From assembly GCA_009842505.1 (NCBI GenBank), contig VYFG01000037.1, forward strand, positions 1 through 60,518: a stretch of DNA of 60,518 bases, given 5' to 3'. Positions 38,005 through 46,669 of the stretch are shown here, one piece after another. The first letter of the stretch is position 1. Each line of letters opens with the position of its first letter. Source of the DNA: Gammaproteobacteria bacterium. GTDB taxonomy: Bacteria > Pseudomonadota > Gammaproteobacteria > Arenicellales > Poriferihabitantaceae. Below the pieces are notes generated by a model that saw only the letters and a program-made list of their open reading frames with translations, was not told where the DNA came from and ran no database searches. Made by a program: the position numbers and the translations under genes.

Positions 38005-38985
38005 TTAGATATTCAGCACAATTTTTCCGAAATGACCCGATGTTTCCATCAGGCGATGGGCACTGGCCGCCTCCTGCAGCGGGAACTCATGGGAAACCAG
38101 CGGCGCGATGGCGCCCGAGGCAAACAGTCCGAGCACCCGGTCGCGGAAATCACGGATGATTTCCGCCTTCTGTGCAATGGACCTTGGCCGCAGGACGGAC
38201 CCGGTGATCTGCTGCCGCTTGACCATCATCAGTGCAAGGTTGATTTCCCCGCGCGGCCCACTGGTCACACCGATGATGACCAGACGCCCGTACACTGCAA
38301 GGGACTTGAGATTCTTTTGCAGGTACTCCGCGCCAACATGGTCCAGAATCACGTCGACGCCCCTGCCTCCGGTGATTTCCGCGATCTCCTCGTCGAATGC
38401 GGAATGCCGGTAGTCGATGACATGCTGTGCCCCGAGCTCCCGTACGCTGTCGACCTTGCCGCTGGACGCAGTGACAAACAGGGGGCTTTCGGGCGCCAGT
38501 TGCCTGCAGAGCTGTATCGCCGCGGTATTCACACCCCCGCCGCCGCCATGCAGCAGGGCGGACTCCCCGTCCTTCAGCCTTCCCAGGCGGAACAGGTTGA
38601 GAAATGCCGTGATGTAGGTTTCGCAGACGCAGGCCGCCTGTGCGAAAGTCATGTTCTCCGGAATCGTCATCAGGTGTCCGGCGTGGGCAACGGCGAATTC
38701 CGCATAGCCGCCACCGCCGATCAACGCCATGACCCGGTCGCCACGCTTCCAGTCCGTGACGTCTTCGCCGACGGACTCGACGGTCCCGGCCACCTCAAGC
38801 CCGAGGATCTCCGATTCACCCTGCGGCGGATTGTAGTTGCCCTGCCGCTGGATGATGTCGGGCCGGTTCACCGATGTCGCCGCCACCCGGATCAGCACCT
38901 GGTTCGCGCCGGGCTCCGGCATCCTGGCCTCGCCGTAATGCATGCATTCGGGCCCGCCAAATCCATCCAGTAGTATCGCTTTCAT
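38005..38985 (-). CDS. Zinc-independent quinone oxidoreductase (medium-chain dehydrogenase)
   Basis: 326 residues, similar to the QOR/PIG3 group: MKAILLDGFGGPECMHYGE, then VNRPDIIQRQGNY and the cofactor loop LLHGGGGGVNTAAIQL. There are no zinc-binding cysteines, as expected for this group. Such enzymes reduce quinones or enones with NADPH. Its start is two bases after the pyruvate kinase stop, so the two genes share a transcript. Any link with the CoA ligase genes 96 bases downstream is unproven. Confidence 0.88.
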   Translation of the reverse strand: MKAILLDGFGGPECMHYGEARMPEPGANQVLIRVAATSVNRPDIIQRQGNYNPPQGESEILGLEVAGTVESVGEDVTDWKRGDRVMALIGGGGYAEFAVAHAGHLMTIPENMTFAQAACVCETYITAFLNLFRLGRLKDGESALLHGGGGGVNTAAIQLCRQLAPESPLFVTASSGKVDSVRELGAQHVIDYRHSAFDEEIAEITGGRGVDVILDHVGAEYLQKNLKSLAVYGRLVIIGVTSGPRGEINLALMMVKRQQITGSVLRPRSIAQKAEIIRDFRDRVLGLFASGAIAPLVSHEFPLQEAASAHRLMETSGHFGKIVLNI

Positions 38986-38987
38986 GA

Positions 38988-40412
38988 TCAGTCAATCGTG
39001 GCTACGTGCAGGGAATTCGTGGTGCCGGAAATCCCGAAGGGAATGCCGGCGGCAATGATGATGTTGTCTCCGGACGCCGCGAAACCCTCCCGCACGGAGA
39101 TTTCCTTGGCCGCGTCGATGACAGTCAGCAGATTCGCATCCGTGTTGGCCACGTCGGTCACCACGGGATGGACGCCCCAGACCATGCTGAGAAAGCGGGC
39201 GGTGCGCAGTTCGGGAGTCACGCCGAGAATGGGGGCGTCCGGGCGTTCCCTGGCGGCACGGATGCTGGTGCTTCCGGAAGTGGTGTAGGTCACCGTAACC
39301 GTAGACGACAGGATTCCCGTGACCGTCTGCAACGCGTTGCAGATGGCGTCGGCAGCCGTACTGTCCGGCTCAGGACGCTGTGCATCGATAATGTTCCTGT
39401 ACAGGATATCCTGTTCCACGGAGTGAATAATGCTGTCCATCATGGCCACTGATTCCACCGGGTATTCCCCCGCGGCGGATTCCGCGGACAGCATGACGGC
39501 GTCCGCTCCATCGTACACCGAGTTGGCGACATCGGACGCCTCAGCACGGGTGGGGACCGGTGCCTGAACCATGGAATCGAGCATGTGGGTCGCGATCACC
39601 ACCGGCTTTCCGTCACGCCGGCAACGGCGCACGATTTCCTTTTGCGCCACCGGCACCTGCTGGGGCGGCAATTCCACCCCCAGATCTCCCCTGGCGACCA
39701 TGGCTCCGTCGCAAAGATCGAGGATACCGTCCAGGTTGTCCAGGGCCGAAGGCTTTTCCAGCTTGACCATGATGGCTGCCTGGTCTCCCACCAGACCACG
39801 CAGTTCCCGCACGTCCTCGGGTTGCTGCACGAAAGACTGGGCGACCCAGTCCACTCCGAGCGAGAGCCCGTACTCGATGTCCGCACGGTCCTTTTCGGTG
39901 ATGACCGATATGGGCAGGATCACACCGGGGACATTGACCCCCTTGTGACTGCTGACCTCTCCGCGCACGAGCACTTCGGTCAGGGCGGATTCGCCATCGC
40001 ACTCGAGCACCCCGAGCTTCACCCGGCCGTCATTGACCAGCAACTCCCTGCCGGGGCTGAGAGATGCGAATATTTCGGGATGGGGCAGATGGACGCGGTC
40101 CTTCCCCCCCTCCGCCGGATCCAGGTCCAGCCGGAACCGCTGGCCCTTGGACAGCCAGACCGGGCCCCCGGAAAAACTGCCCAGTCGCAGCTTGGGGCCC
40201 TGGATATCCAGGAGAATGCCGATGGGCCTTCCGGTTTCCTGCTCGATGCGGCGGATGGTGCGGTGACGCTCGGCATGGTCATCGTGCGTGCCGTGACTGA
40301 AGTTCAGCCGGAACACGTCGACGCCGGCGTCGAAAAGCCGGCGGATCACATCCTCGCTGGAGCTTGCCGGCCCCAGCGTGGCGACGATCTTGGCCTTGCG
40401 GTGTCTTCTCAT
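38988..40412 (-). CDS. pyk: Pyruvate kinase
   Basis: 474 residues. It converts phosphoenolpyruvate and ADP to pyruvate and ATP. The open frame extends upstream, but the family start RRHRKAKIVATLGPAS shows that the ATG at 40412 is correct. The signature MVKLEKPSALDNLDGIL carries the catalytic Lys, GAMVARGDLGVELPP and ATHMLDSM follow, and SDVANSVYDGADAVMLSAESAAG completes the catalytic barrel. A C-terminal regulatory domain is present. With malic enzyme it provides a second route to pyruvate in this window. Confidence 0.96.
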   Translation of the reverse strand: MRRHRKAKIVATLGPASSSEDVIRRLFDAGVDVFRLNFSHGTHDDHAERHRTIRRIEQETGRPIGILLDIQGPKLRLGSFSGGPVWLSKGQRFRLDLDPAEGGKDRVHLPHPEIFASLSPGRELLVNDGRVKLGVLECDGESALTEVLVRGEVSSHKGVNVPGVILPISVITEKDRADIEYGLSLGVDWVAQSFVQQPEDVRELRGLVGDQAAIMVKLEKPSALDNLDGILDLCDGAMVARGDLGVELPPQQVPVAQKEIVRRCRRDGKPVVIATHMLDSMVQAPVPTRAEASDVANSVYDGADAVMLSAESAAGEYPVESVAMMDSIIHSVEQDILYRNIIDAQRPEPDSTAADAICNALQTVTGILSSTVTVTYTTSGSTSIRAARERPDAPILGVTPELRTARFLSMVWGVHPVVTDVANTDANLLTVIDAAKEISVREGFAASGDNIIIAAGIPFGISGTTNSLHVATID

Positions 40413-40570
40413 AAATGAACAGTGGAGTGATGGGCAACGGATTGCGGATGGTAGCAGAGGAATGCTGCACATCCGGGAATTCATCGCAGACCGGCCATGA
40501 TTTCGGACCCCGGATATCGTTGCGGCCGATGCCCGAGCCGGGTGTCGTTCAGCAGAATCCGGGCAATCCC

Positions 40571-42430
40571 TCAGAAAACGAGATTCAGCATGATGATCAC
40601 CGTCACCAGAAACATGATGGTCATGATACCGCCGGCACGCATGAAATCCATCACACTGTACCCGCCGGGCCCCATGATCAGGGCGTTGACCTGGTGCGTC
40701 GGAATGAGAAAGGAATTGCTGGTGGCAAGAGCCACCGTCAATGCGAACACCGCAGGATTGGCGCCGGCGCCGATGGCCATGTTCACCGCCAGGGGCACCA
40801 GAAGCACGGTGGCCCCGACGTTCGACATCACCAGGGTGAAGGCCGTCGCCAGTACCGCCAGTACCGACTGCAGCACCCAAATGGGAACGCCTTCCAGCAG
40901 CAGCAGGACCTGCTGGGCAACCCAGGCGGCAGTGCCTGACTGGTCAACAGCCATACCAAGCGGTATCAGGCTAGCCAGGAGGAAGACACTCTGCCAGCCG
41001 ATGGCGCGATAGGCCTCATCGATCTTGATGACCCCGGAGATGATCATGCCCACGGCCCCGGCCATCAGCGCCACCGACAGCCGGGTGTCCGTAAACAGGA
41101 TCAGCCCCAGCGTGAACAGGAAAAAGCCGACCGCGTATTTTGTCTTCTCGGGGCGCTCGTCTTCCCTCGGGAAGTCCGTCACGACCACGAAATCGTTCCG
41201 GTTGTCAAAGATCCCCTTGAGGTCATTCCAGCTGACATGCAGCACCAGCGTATCTCCCGACTGCAGCCCCAGGTCGGGCAGATCGGTATCGATCACATCA
41301 TCGGCGCGAAACACCGCCAGTACCGTGGCGCCATACCGCTTGCGGATCTCGATCTCCTTGATCGACTTGCCGATCATGGAGGAATCCGGCGGGATGACCA
41401 CCTCGGCGATGCCCGCGCTGCTGGCGTTCAGCACCTCCGCGAAAACGTCCAGTTCGCTCTTGACTCGCAGCGCATACTCATCCGCGAACCTCATCACCGC
41501 CTCCCTGCGGCCCATGATGGCGATTTCGCTGCCCACCCAGAACTCGGTGTCCCCTCTCGGCGCCACCGTCATTTCGTTACCGTCACGAACCGCGACAATC
41601 CAGCCGGCCCGGCCGGCGGCATCGACATCCGACAGCAGTTTGCCGATCAGGGGACTGTCCCGGGTGATCCGGCATTCATAGACCTCTCCCTCGATCCCGT
41701 ACACTTCCTTGAAATAGCGCAGCATGCTCCCGGATTCGCCCGGCTTGTCCTTGATGACCGGAAGCACGAACCGCCCGGCAATCAGGAAATAAGCGATGCC
41801 GCATGCCAGCAGCGCGATCCCGATCGGGGTCACGTCGAACAGGTCGAATGTCTCCATCTGCGGAACGCCTGCCGGCAACACCTGGTTGGAGCTGTTGATC
41901 AGGTCGTTGAGCAGGATCAGCGGGCTCGAGCCGATCATGGTGATGGTGCCGCCCAGAATGGCACAGAACCCCATCGGCATCAGCAGTCGGGAAATCGGGA
42001 GATTTCCGCGCCGGGCGATTCGGTTGACAACCGGCAGAAACAGCGCGGCGGCGCCGATATTCTGCATGAAGCTGGAAATAATTCCGACCACCGTGGAAAC
42101 GATGGTGATCACCCGGCCCTCGGTACTCCCGCCATAACGGAGTATTTTCCCGGCAAGCTGCCCCATCATTCCGGTCCGATCCAGACCCGCTCCGATGATC
42201 ATGACCGCGATGATGGAGATCACTGCATTGCTGGAGTAGCCGTCAAACAGGCGCTCCATCGGAACCAGGCCCTCGTAGCCGGGGATCAACCCGCTCAGAC
42301 CGATCAGCACCATGATCAGGACTGCCGCGACATCCACCCGCACCACTTCGAATGCGAACAGGTAAACGGTCAACAGCAATATTCCCATGACCGCGATCAT
42401 CTCGCCGGTCAGGTGCAGCATTTCAGTCAA
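40571..42430 (-). CDS. SLC13/DASS-type permease with two TrkA-C (RCK_C) domains
   Basis: 619 residues. Membrane segments run from residue 10 to about 220 and from about 440 to the end. Between them lie two soluble TrkA-C domains (CRITRDSPLIGKLLSDVD and VVIPPDSSMIGKSIKEIEIR openings). Conserved SNVGATVLLVPLAVNMA and TSNSFLIPTHQVNALI are typical of this divalent anion:Na+ family. Members with RCK_C inserts are often annotated as sulfate or dicarboxylate carriers. The substrate is unknown here; a sulfonate, sulfate or C4 acid would all fit. Confidence 0.88.
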   Translation of the reverse strand: MTEMLHLTGEMIAVMGILLLTVYLFAFEVVRVDVAAVLIMVLIGLSGLIPGYEGLVPMERLFDGYSSNAVISIIAVMIIGAGLDRTGMMGQLAGKILRYGGSTEGRVITIVSTVVGIISSFMQNIGAAALFLPVVNRIARRGNLPISRLLMPMGFCAILGGTITMIGSSPLILLNDLINSSNQVLPAGVPQMETFDLFDVTPIGIALLACGIAYFLIAGRFVLPVIKDKPGESGSMLRYFKEVYGIEGEVYECRITRDSPLIGKLLSDVDAAGRAGWIVAVRDGNEMTVAPRGDTEFWVGSEIAIMGRREAVMRFADEYALRVKSELDVFAEVLNASSAGIAEVVIPPDSSMIGKSIKEIEIRKRYGATVLAVFRADDVIDTDLPDLGLQSGDTLVLHVSWNDLKGIFDNRNDFVVVTDFPREDERPEKTKYAVGFFLFTLGLILFTDTRLSVALMAGAVGMIISGVIKIDEAYRAIGWQSVFLLASLIPLGMAVDQSGTAAWVAQQVLLLLEGVPIWVLQSVLAVLATAFTLVMSNVGATVLLVPLAVNMAIGAGANPAVFALTVALATSNSFLIPTHQVNALIMGPGGYSVMDFMRAGGIMTIMFLVTVIIMLNLVF

Positions 42431-42876
42431 GAATTTCTCCGAGGATACTGGTGCTTGTTTCGGCCCCCCTCAACCGGGCCCTCCCCGTTCCGGGGAAATC
42501 GCCTCCCTGGCTGGATCGCCGGACAGTCTATCATCAACCGCAGGTACAGACGTAAATTCGTCTCGAAATTCAAGGGTTTTGAACCCAAAATTATTTTTCT
42601 CCGGGTATAGATGGGATTAAGCCTCGTGCAAGAGTAGCGAGGGAAATCCAATCACGGAACCATGCATGGACAACGACCAATTCCATTCCCTACGGCAGCA
42701 ACAGTTTGTACGCGGCAGGATGATGCAGAATCGTGCCAGTATGATACCAAGTCATTATCTTCAAACGGATTTCAGCCTGTGCCTATGGCGAAGGGTCAAA
42801 AGGCGCATGATGTGTTATGCCCCTGGGAAAATGTCCGCCACCCAATCACGCCCAGGGACACGCCGTGACGCTCCGT
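42431..42876. other. Gap between SLC13 permease and glycosyltransferase
   Basis: 446 bases that should hold the permease promoter. A short perfect stem (GGGTT at 42574-42578 with AACCC at 42582-42586) followed by a T-rich stretch on the plus strand is the only structure I note. Short frames from 42662 onward read no known domain and run into the antisense of the glycosyltransferase. I call no gene here. Confidence 0.4.
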
Positions 42877-43740
42877 TCACCGGAACAGGTTCCGTCTGCT
42901 GCGCAAAAAGGTGCGAAACCTGGCGTTGAGACTGCCTTGCCGGTATCGCCCCTTGGCGAGATGCCGTATCTGGTGCACCCCCGGCAAATCGAGGGGGACG
43001 CCACGGGCGCCCAGCAACCAACGGAATGCAGAATCCTCGTAGGCCTTTTGCCAGTGCGCGGCGGGCTTCTGGTAGACACGGATCGATTCGCAGTACCCGC
43101 ATGCCCGTGCCACGTCGCCGTGCGTGATCTGATACGGGCCCATTGCCCTGTCCACCGGACCGAGCCGGTTCGGAAATGCCGACCGCGGAAGATCCAGCAG
43201 CGCCGGACCAGCCCGGCCTTCCAGCAGGATCGGATCCTCCTCCCGCAGCAGGTCGGTTGCCTGCGTGAACTCGGGAAAGACAAGCCTGTCGTCCCTTCCC
43301 TGAAGCAGCTCCGCCAGGGTATCAAGGCACCCTTCTCCGAATACAACATCGGCATCGGTAAACCAGACCCAGTCCGCATTGCTGTTCTTTGCGGCAAGGT
43401 TTCGCCCGATACTGCGGCGGAACAGCTGTTCCTTCGGCAATGGCTGCCAGTCCCAGTTGATGCCCGGGACTTCCAGATTGCCGAAGAATTCCAGGACCCT
43501 GCAGGTGGCGTCGTCCTCGGGGGAGTGGTACACCGTCACCGTCAGGTCAATCCCGGTACTTTGGTGAATGACAAGGGAACTGAGCTGATAGGTAAGGAAA
43601 TGATCGTATCGCCAACAGTGACTCACGATCTGCAGATGAAGCCGACCCCGGTGCCTCGAAGGAACAACACGATCGGGATCAACCCGGCGAAACCAGGACG
43701 CGGGCAGACGGCGTGCAAGAACCCGATAGAACAGCACCAT
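42877..43740 (-). CDS. Glycosyltransferase, GT-A fold
   Basis: 287 residues if it starts at the ATG at 43740; an earlier ATG at 43887 would add 49 non-family residues rich in Arg and Gly. The part that resembles GT2-like enzymes includes LQIVSHCWRYDHFLTYQLSSL, then a DXD-type metal site in NADWVWFTDADVVFGEG. YQITHGDVARACGYCE and the AYEDSAFRWLLGARG stretch match family members that read GD and ED acceptor motifs. It is divergent from a second sugar transferase-like gene, which suggests cell-surface glycan synthesis. The donor is unknown. Confidence 0.75.
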   Translation of the reverse strand: MVLFYRVLARRLPASWFRRVDPDRVVPSRHRGRLHLQIVSHCWRYDHFLTYQLSSLVIHQSTGIDLTVTVYHSPEDDATCRVLEFFGNLEVPGINWDWQPLPKEQLFRRSIGRNLAAKNSNADWVWFTDADVVFGEGCLDTLAELLQGRDDRLVFPEFTQATDLLREEDPILLEGRAGPALLDLPRSAFPNRLGPVDRAMGPYQITHGDVARACGYCESIRVYQKPAAHWQKAYEDSAFRWLLGARGVPLDLPGVHQIRHLAKGRYRQGSLNARFRTFLRSRRNLFR

Positions 43741-44064
43741 CCCAAGCTCACCCAGGCCAGGGCCCGCGGGTGCCGATTTCCCCTGGGCGATCCGTTCCTT
43801 CCCGGTACGACTCACGCGCGCGTTCCGATCATGTGTTCCAGCGGGCCACCCTGCAAAAAAGTCGCCCCTGGCGGACGAAAAGATCAACCGGGCCGGTCTG
43901 GAACATGGGCATATTCAGGTAAGATCGCGCAGATTCCGATTCTAGCAAGATGCCGGTTTGATCAGGGGTGATTCCGGGTACCGCAGGAATTGCCCGCAGC
44001 CTGCTGCACCAGGACCGCATGAAGGTTCACCATCCAACAGCCGTACCCAGCGCTCATCAATCCC

Positions 44065-44883
44065 ATGACACAACCCTTGGTCAAGCAGATCATCTGTATC
44101 AACTGGGGTACCAAGTATGGGCCGCCTTTCATCAACCGCCTTTATGCGATGGTAGCACGCAACATCACTCCGCCCTTCCGATTCGTCTGCTTCACCGATT
44201 CCAGCGATGGGGTCAGACCCGATGTGGAATGCCATCCGCTGCCTCCAATCTCCGTGGAGATACCCAAAACGCGGCAGGGAATCTGGCCAAAAGCCAGACT
44301 CTGGGGACCAAGGCTTGCTGATCTCGAGGGCCCGGTACTGTTCCTGGATCTCGATCTTGTCATCACCGGAAACCTGGATGATCTGTTCGGATTCGGCGGG
44401 CATGACCATGTCATCCTTGCCCGCAATCCCGCCAGGCCGCTCGAGAGGCTCGGGCAGACATCCGTGTTCCGTTTCCCGGTCGGCAAACTGGTTCCCCTCC
44501 AGGAGGCATTCTGCAGGGACCCGGTGGGGATCGCCGAGACGTATGTGTTCGAGCAGCGTTTTGTCACCCGCCATGCCCCCGGGGGAATCGATTTTTTCCC
44601 GGCATCCTGGATTCGGCATTTCCGCCGCCACAACATGCGCACCTTTCCGGTCAACTATTTCTTGCAGCCGAAGCTGTCCCGCAGCACGAAAGTCGTGATT
44701 TTCCCCGGCGGATTCCATCCGGAGCACGGAATCCGGGGCGGCTGGAGAGGCCGCGAGGGCATCAGTCGATCTGAACACCTGCTTGGGTATCGAAAGCTGA
44801 AATCCCCGAAAGAGAACCTGTTTTCATACCTGCGGCACTACACCCTGCCGACCGGGTGGATCGAGGATGCCTGGCGTGAATAG
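44065..44883 (+). CDS. Putative glycosyltransferase
   Basis: 272 residues. The sequence KQIICINWGTKYGPPFINRLY, followed by NITPPFRFVCFTD, resembles the opening of GT8-like and related bacterial sugar transferases. VLFLDLDLVITGNLDDLF carries the DLD metal-binding triad. GIDFFPASWIRHFRRHN and VVIFPGGFHPEH are typical of the C-terminal half. The ATG at 44065 begins the conserved part. The neighbour on the other strand is also a glycosyltransferase. Acceptor and donor cannot be read from the sequence. Confidence 0.75.
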   Translation: MTQPLVKQIICINWGTKYGPPFINRLYAMVARNITPPFRFVCFTDSSDGVRPDVECHPLPPISVEIPKTRQGIWPKARLWGPRLADLEGPVLFLDLDLVITGNLDDLFGFGGHDHVILARNPARPLERLGQTSVFRFPVGKLVPLQEAFCRDPVGIAETYVFEQRFVTRHAPGGIDFFPASWIRHFRRHNMRTFPVNYFLQPKLSRSTKVVIFPGGFHPEHGIRGGWRGREGISRSEHLLGYRKLKSPKENLFSYLRHYTLPTGWIEDAWRE

Positions 44884-45081
44884 TCCATTACCGGGTTTAA
44901 TCCCGGGCCGTTTTTTCAAGGTGGATGGCGATCATGGAATGGAAGCCGAGCCAGGCGGCGGTTCTGGCCCTTGCCTGCGGACGGACCGCTCCCCTTCCCG
45001 CCGCCCCGGCACAGACTTGCGCCGGACGGTCCGCCACGCTGACGGTGGAAGCCGTGGCTGGCCTGCATGCGAGGTGCAGCG

Positions 45082-45468
45082 ATGACCCGGTCATCCGGGA
45101 CAGTTGCCCGTTCGCTGGCGGCGGAACTCTGGCGCCTGTTCGACGCCGGCCGGTTCCGGGATGCGCTCCCGCTGCTGTCGGAGGACTTCGAGGCGCACTG
45201 GCCGAACACCCGGGAACGCATCCGGAGCCGGGAAGACTTCATCGCCCTCAACGAGAACTACCCCGGGGCCTGGCGCTGCACCGTTCGGCGGATCGAGGAA
45301 TATACCGAGGGCGTGGTGACCGTGACCGAGATCGGTGACGGGAAGACCGGATTCTTCGCGGTGTCGTTCTTCACCGTGCGGGCCGGGCGAATCGCCGCCG
45401 CGGAGGAGTATTTCGGCGAAAACGGCCCGCCGCCGTTCGACCGCTCCGCTTGGGCGGAACGCTACTGA
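45082..45468 (+). CDS. NTF2/SnoaL-like protein
   Basis: 128 residues from the ATG at 45082, which has GAGGTG seven bases upstream. The order of a helix (AAELWRLFDAGRFRDALPLLSE), DFEAHWPNTRERIRSREDFI, and a set of strands (TVTEIGDGKTGFFAVSFFTV, RAGRIAAAEEYF) is that of the NTF2-like fold with a cone-shaped pocket. Members include hydrolases, isomerases and proteins of no known reaction. The DNA around it is more GC-rich than its neighbours, and the spacer from 44884 has no clear gene. Confidence 0.7.
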   Translation: MTRSSGTVARSLAAELWRLFDAGRFRDALPLLSEDFEAHWPNTRERIRSREDFIALNENYPGAWRCTVRRIEEYTEGVVTVTEIGDGKTGFFAVSFFTVRAGRIAAAEEYFGENGPPPFDRSAWAERY

Positions 45469-45537
45469 GCCGTCGCCGGCCGGGGCCGGGATTCCTGGTC
45501 CGAATCAGGGGAAGGCGGGTTGCTCATAACTATCCAG

Positions 45538-46500
45538 CTACTGCAGTGAATTGAGTCCGATGCCGGACTCCAGAGAGGATCTTCGATACAGCGCTCCCTT
45601 TTCCATTCCCGGTTGGGTCTTGAATCTGCGGTGGAACCAGTAGTACTGGGCCGGGGCGGACCGAATGCCCCTTTCGATCATTTCATTGATGATCGTCGCG
45701 TTGGCCACATCATCGTCAAGGGGAAATTCATCAGGCGCCGGGAGGTATTCCACGACGTATCCCGAGTTGTCGCTCCTGCGTCTGGTGGCCAGCATCAGCA
45801 GCGGCGCTCCGGTCAACTTTGCCAGGCGGGAAATACCGTGGATGGTGGCGGCCGGATGACCGAAAAACGGGGCATAAACGGAACGATCCTCCCCCATGTC
45901 CTGATCTGCGGAATACCATAGCGGATTGCCCTCCTTTATCCGCCTCGCCGCGCCCATCATCGAAGTGTGCGGGATGCTCCCCAGGAGGTATTTTTCGCGT
46001 CCCTTGACCATGAAGTGATTGAGGACCCGATTCTTCTGTTCACGGTATATGGCATACATCGGATAATGTTTCGCCACCAGCATGGCGCTGATATCCAGGG
46101 TGGAGAAATGCGCTCCCAGCAGGATCACGCCACGACCCTTTGACCTGGCGGCCTCCAGATGCTCCATGCCCACTGTTTCGGTGATTGGATGGATACTGCG
46201 GGGATTGTCCCACCAGCACATGACCGTCTCCACCAATCCCGCACCGAAGTGCCGGAAGGTATCCCGCACCATGTCTTCCCGTTCCTTCCTCGGCAGTTCG
46301 GGAAAACAAAGTTCGATATTGGTCCGCACGATGGAAACCCGGGAACCGGGAATCAGATACAGCAGGTGCCCGAGACCGAGACCCAATGCGATCTTGGCTC
46401 GGAATGGAAGCAGATTGATGACCCAGAGAAACACAAGCAGAAGAGCCGTGAAGATTTCAAGAACCCACTGGCCCGGAGAAATTTTCCTGTTAGCGGACAA
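45538..46500 (-). CDS. Lipid A biosynthesis acyltransferase (LpxL/HtrB family)
   Basis: 320 residues with one N-terminal membrane anchor (VLEIFTALLLVFLWVINLLPF). The catalytic HX4D motif is His131-Asp136 in LLGAHFSTLD. The RVSIVRTNIELCFPE opening and the YSADQDMGEDRSVYAPFFG block are family hallmarks. It adds a secondary acyl chain to lipid A at the inner membrane. It is divergent from msbA, which flips the finished lipid A, so the pair forms a small lipid A locus. Whether it is LpxL or LpxM type cannot be told. Confidence 0.92.
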   Translation of the reverse strand: MSANRKISPGQWVLEIFTALLLVFLWVINLLPFRAKIALGLGLGHLLYLIPGSRVSIVRTNIELCFPELPRKEREDMVRDTFRHFGAGLVETVMCWWDNPRSIHPITETVGMEHLEAARSKGRGVILLGAHFSTLDISAMLVAKHYPMYAIYREQKNRVLNHFMVKGREKYLLGSIPHTSMMGAARRIKEGNPLWYSADQDMGEDRSVYAPFFGHPAATIHGISRLAKLTGAPLLMLATRRRSDNSGYVVEYLPAPDEFPLDDDVANATIINEMIERGIRSAPAQYYWFHRRFKTQPGMEKGALYRRSSLESGIGLNSLQ

Positions 46501-46669
46501 CTTGTTGTAATCTTGGCTTGATTGCCCCGTGCGGACCGCGAAAAAGACCGCTGAAGATCATCGGGATTCAAGACAAATTATGGCACAAGAATCAGAACAA
46601 TGTGCCAATGGACGGACCATGTCAACTGACTGCCAGCCCCATCGGCCGAATTGCCGCCCGTACTAAGCC

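Noticed and set aside
40413..40880. In-frame extension of pyruvate kinase to 630 residues
   Set aside because: The extra 156 residues are Arg- and Gly-rich antisense of the SLC13 gene, and the family start is at 40412.
42662..42929. Small frames of 68-87 codons before the glycosyltransferase
   Set aside because: No ribosome site or family match, and the end overlaps the antisense of a real gene.
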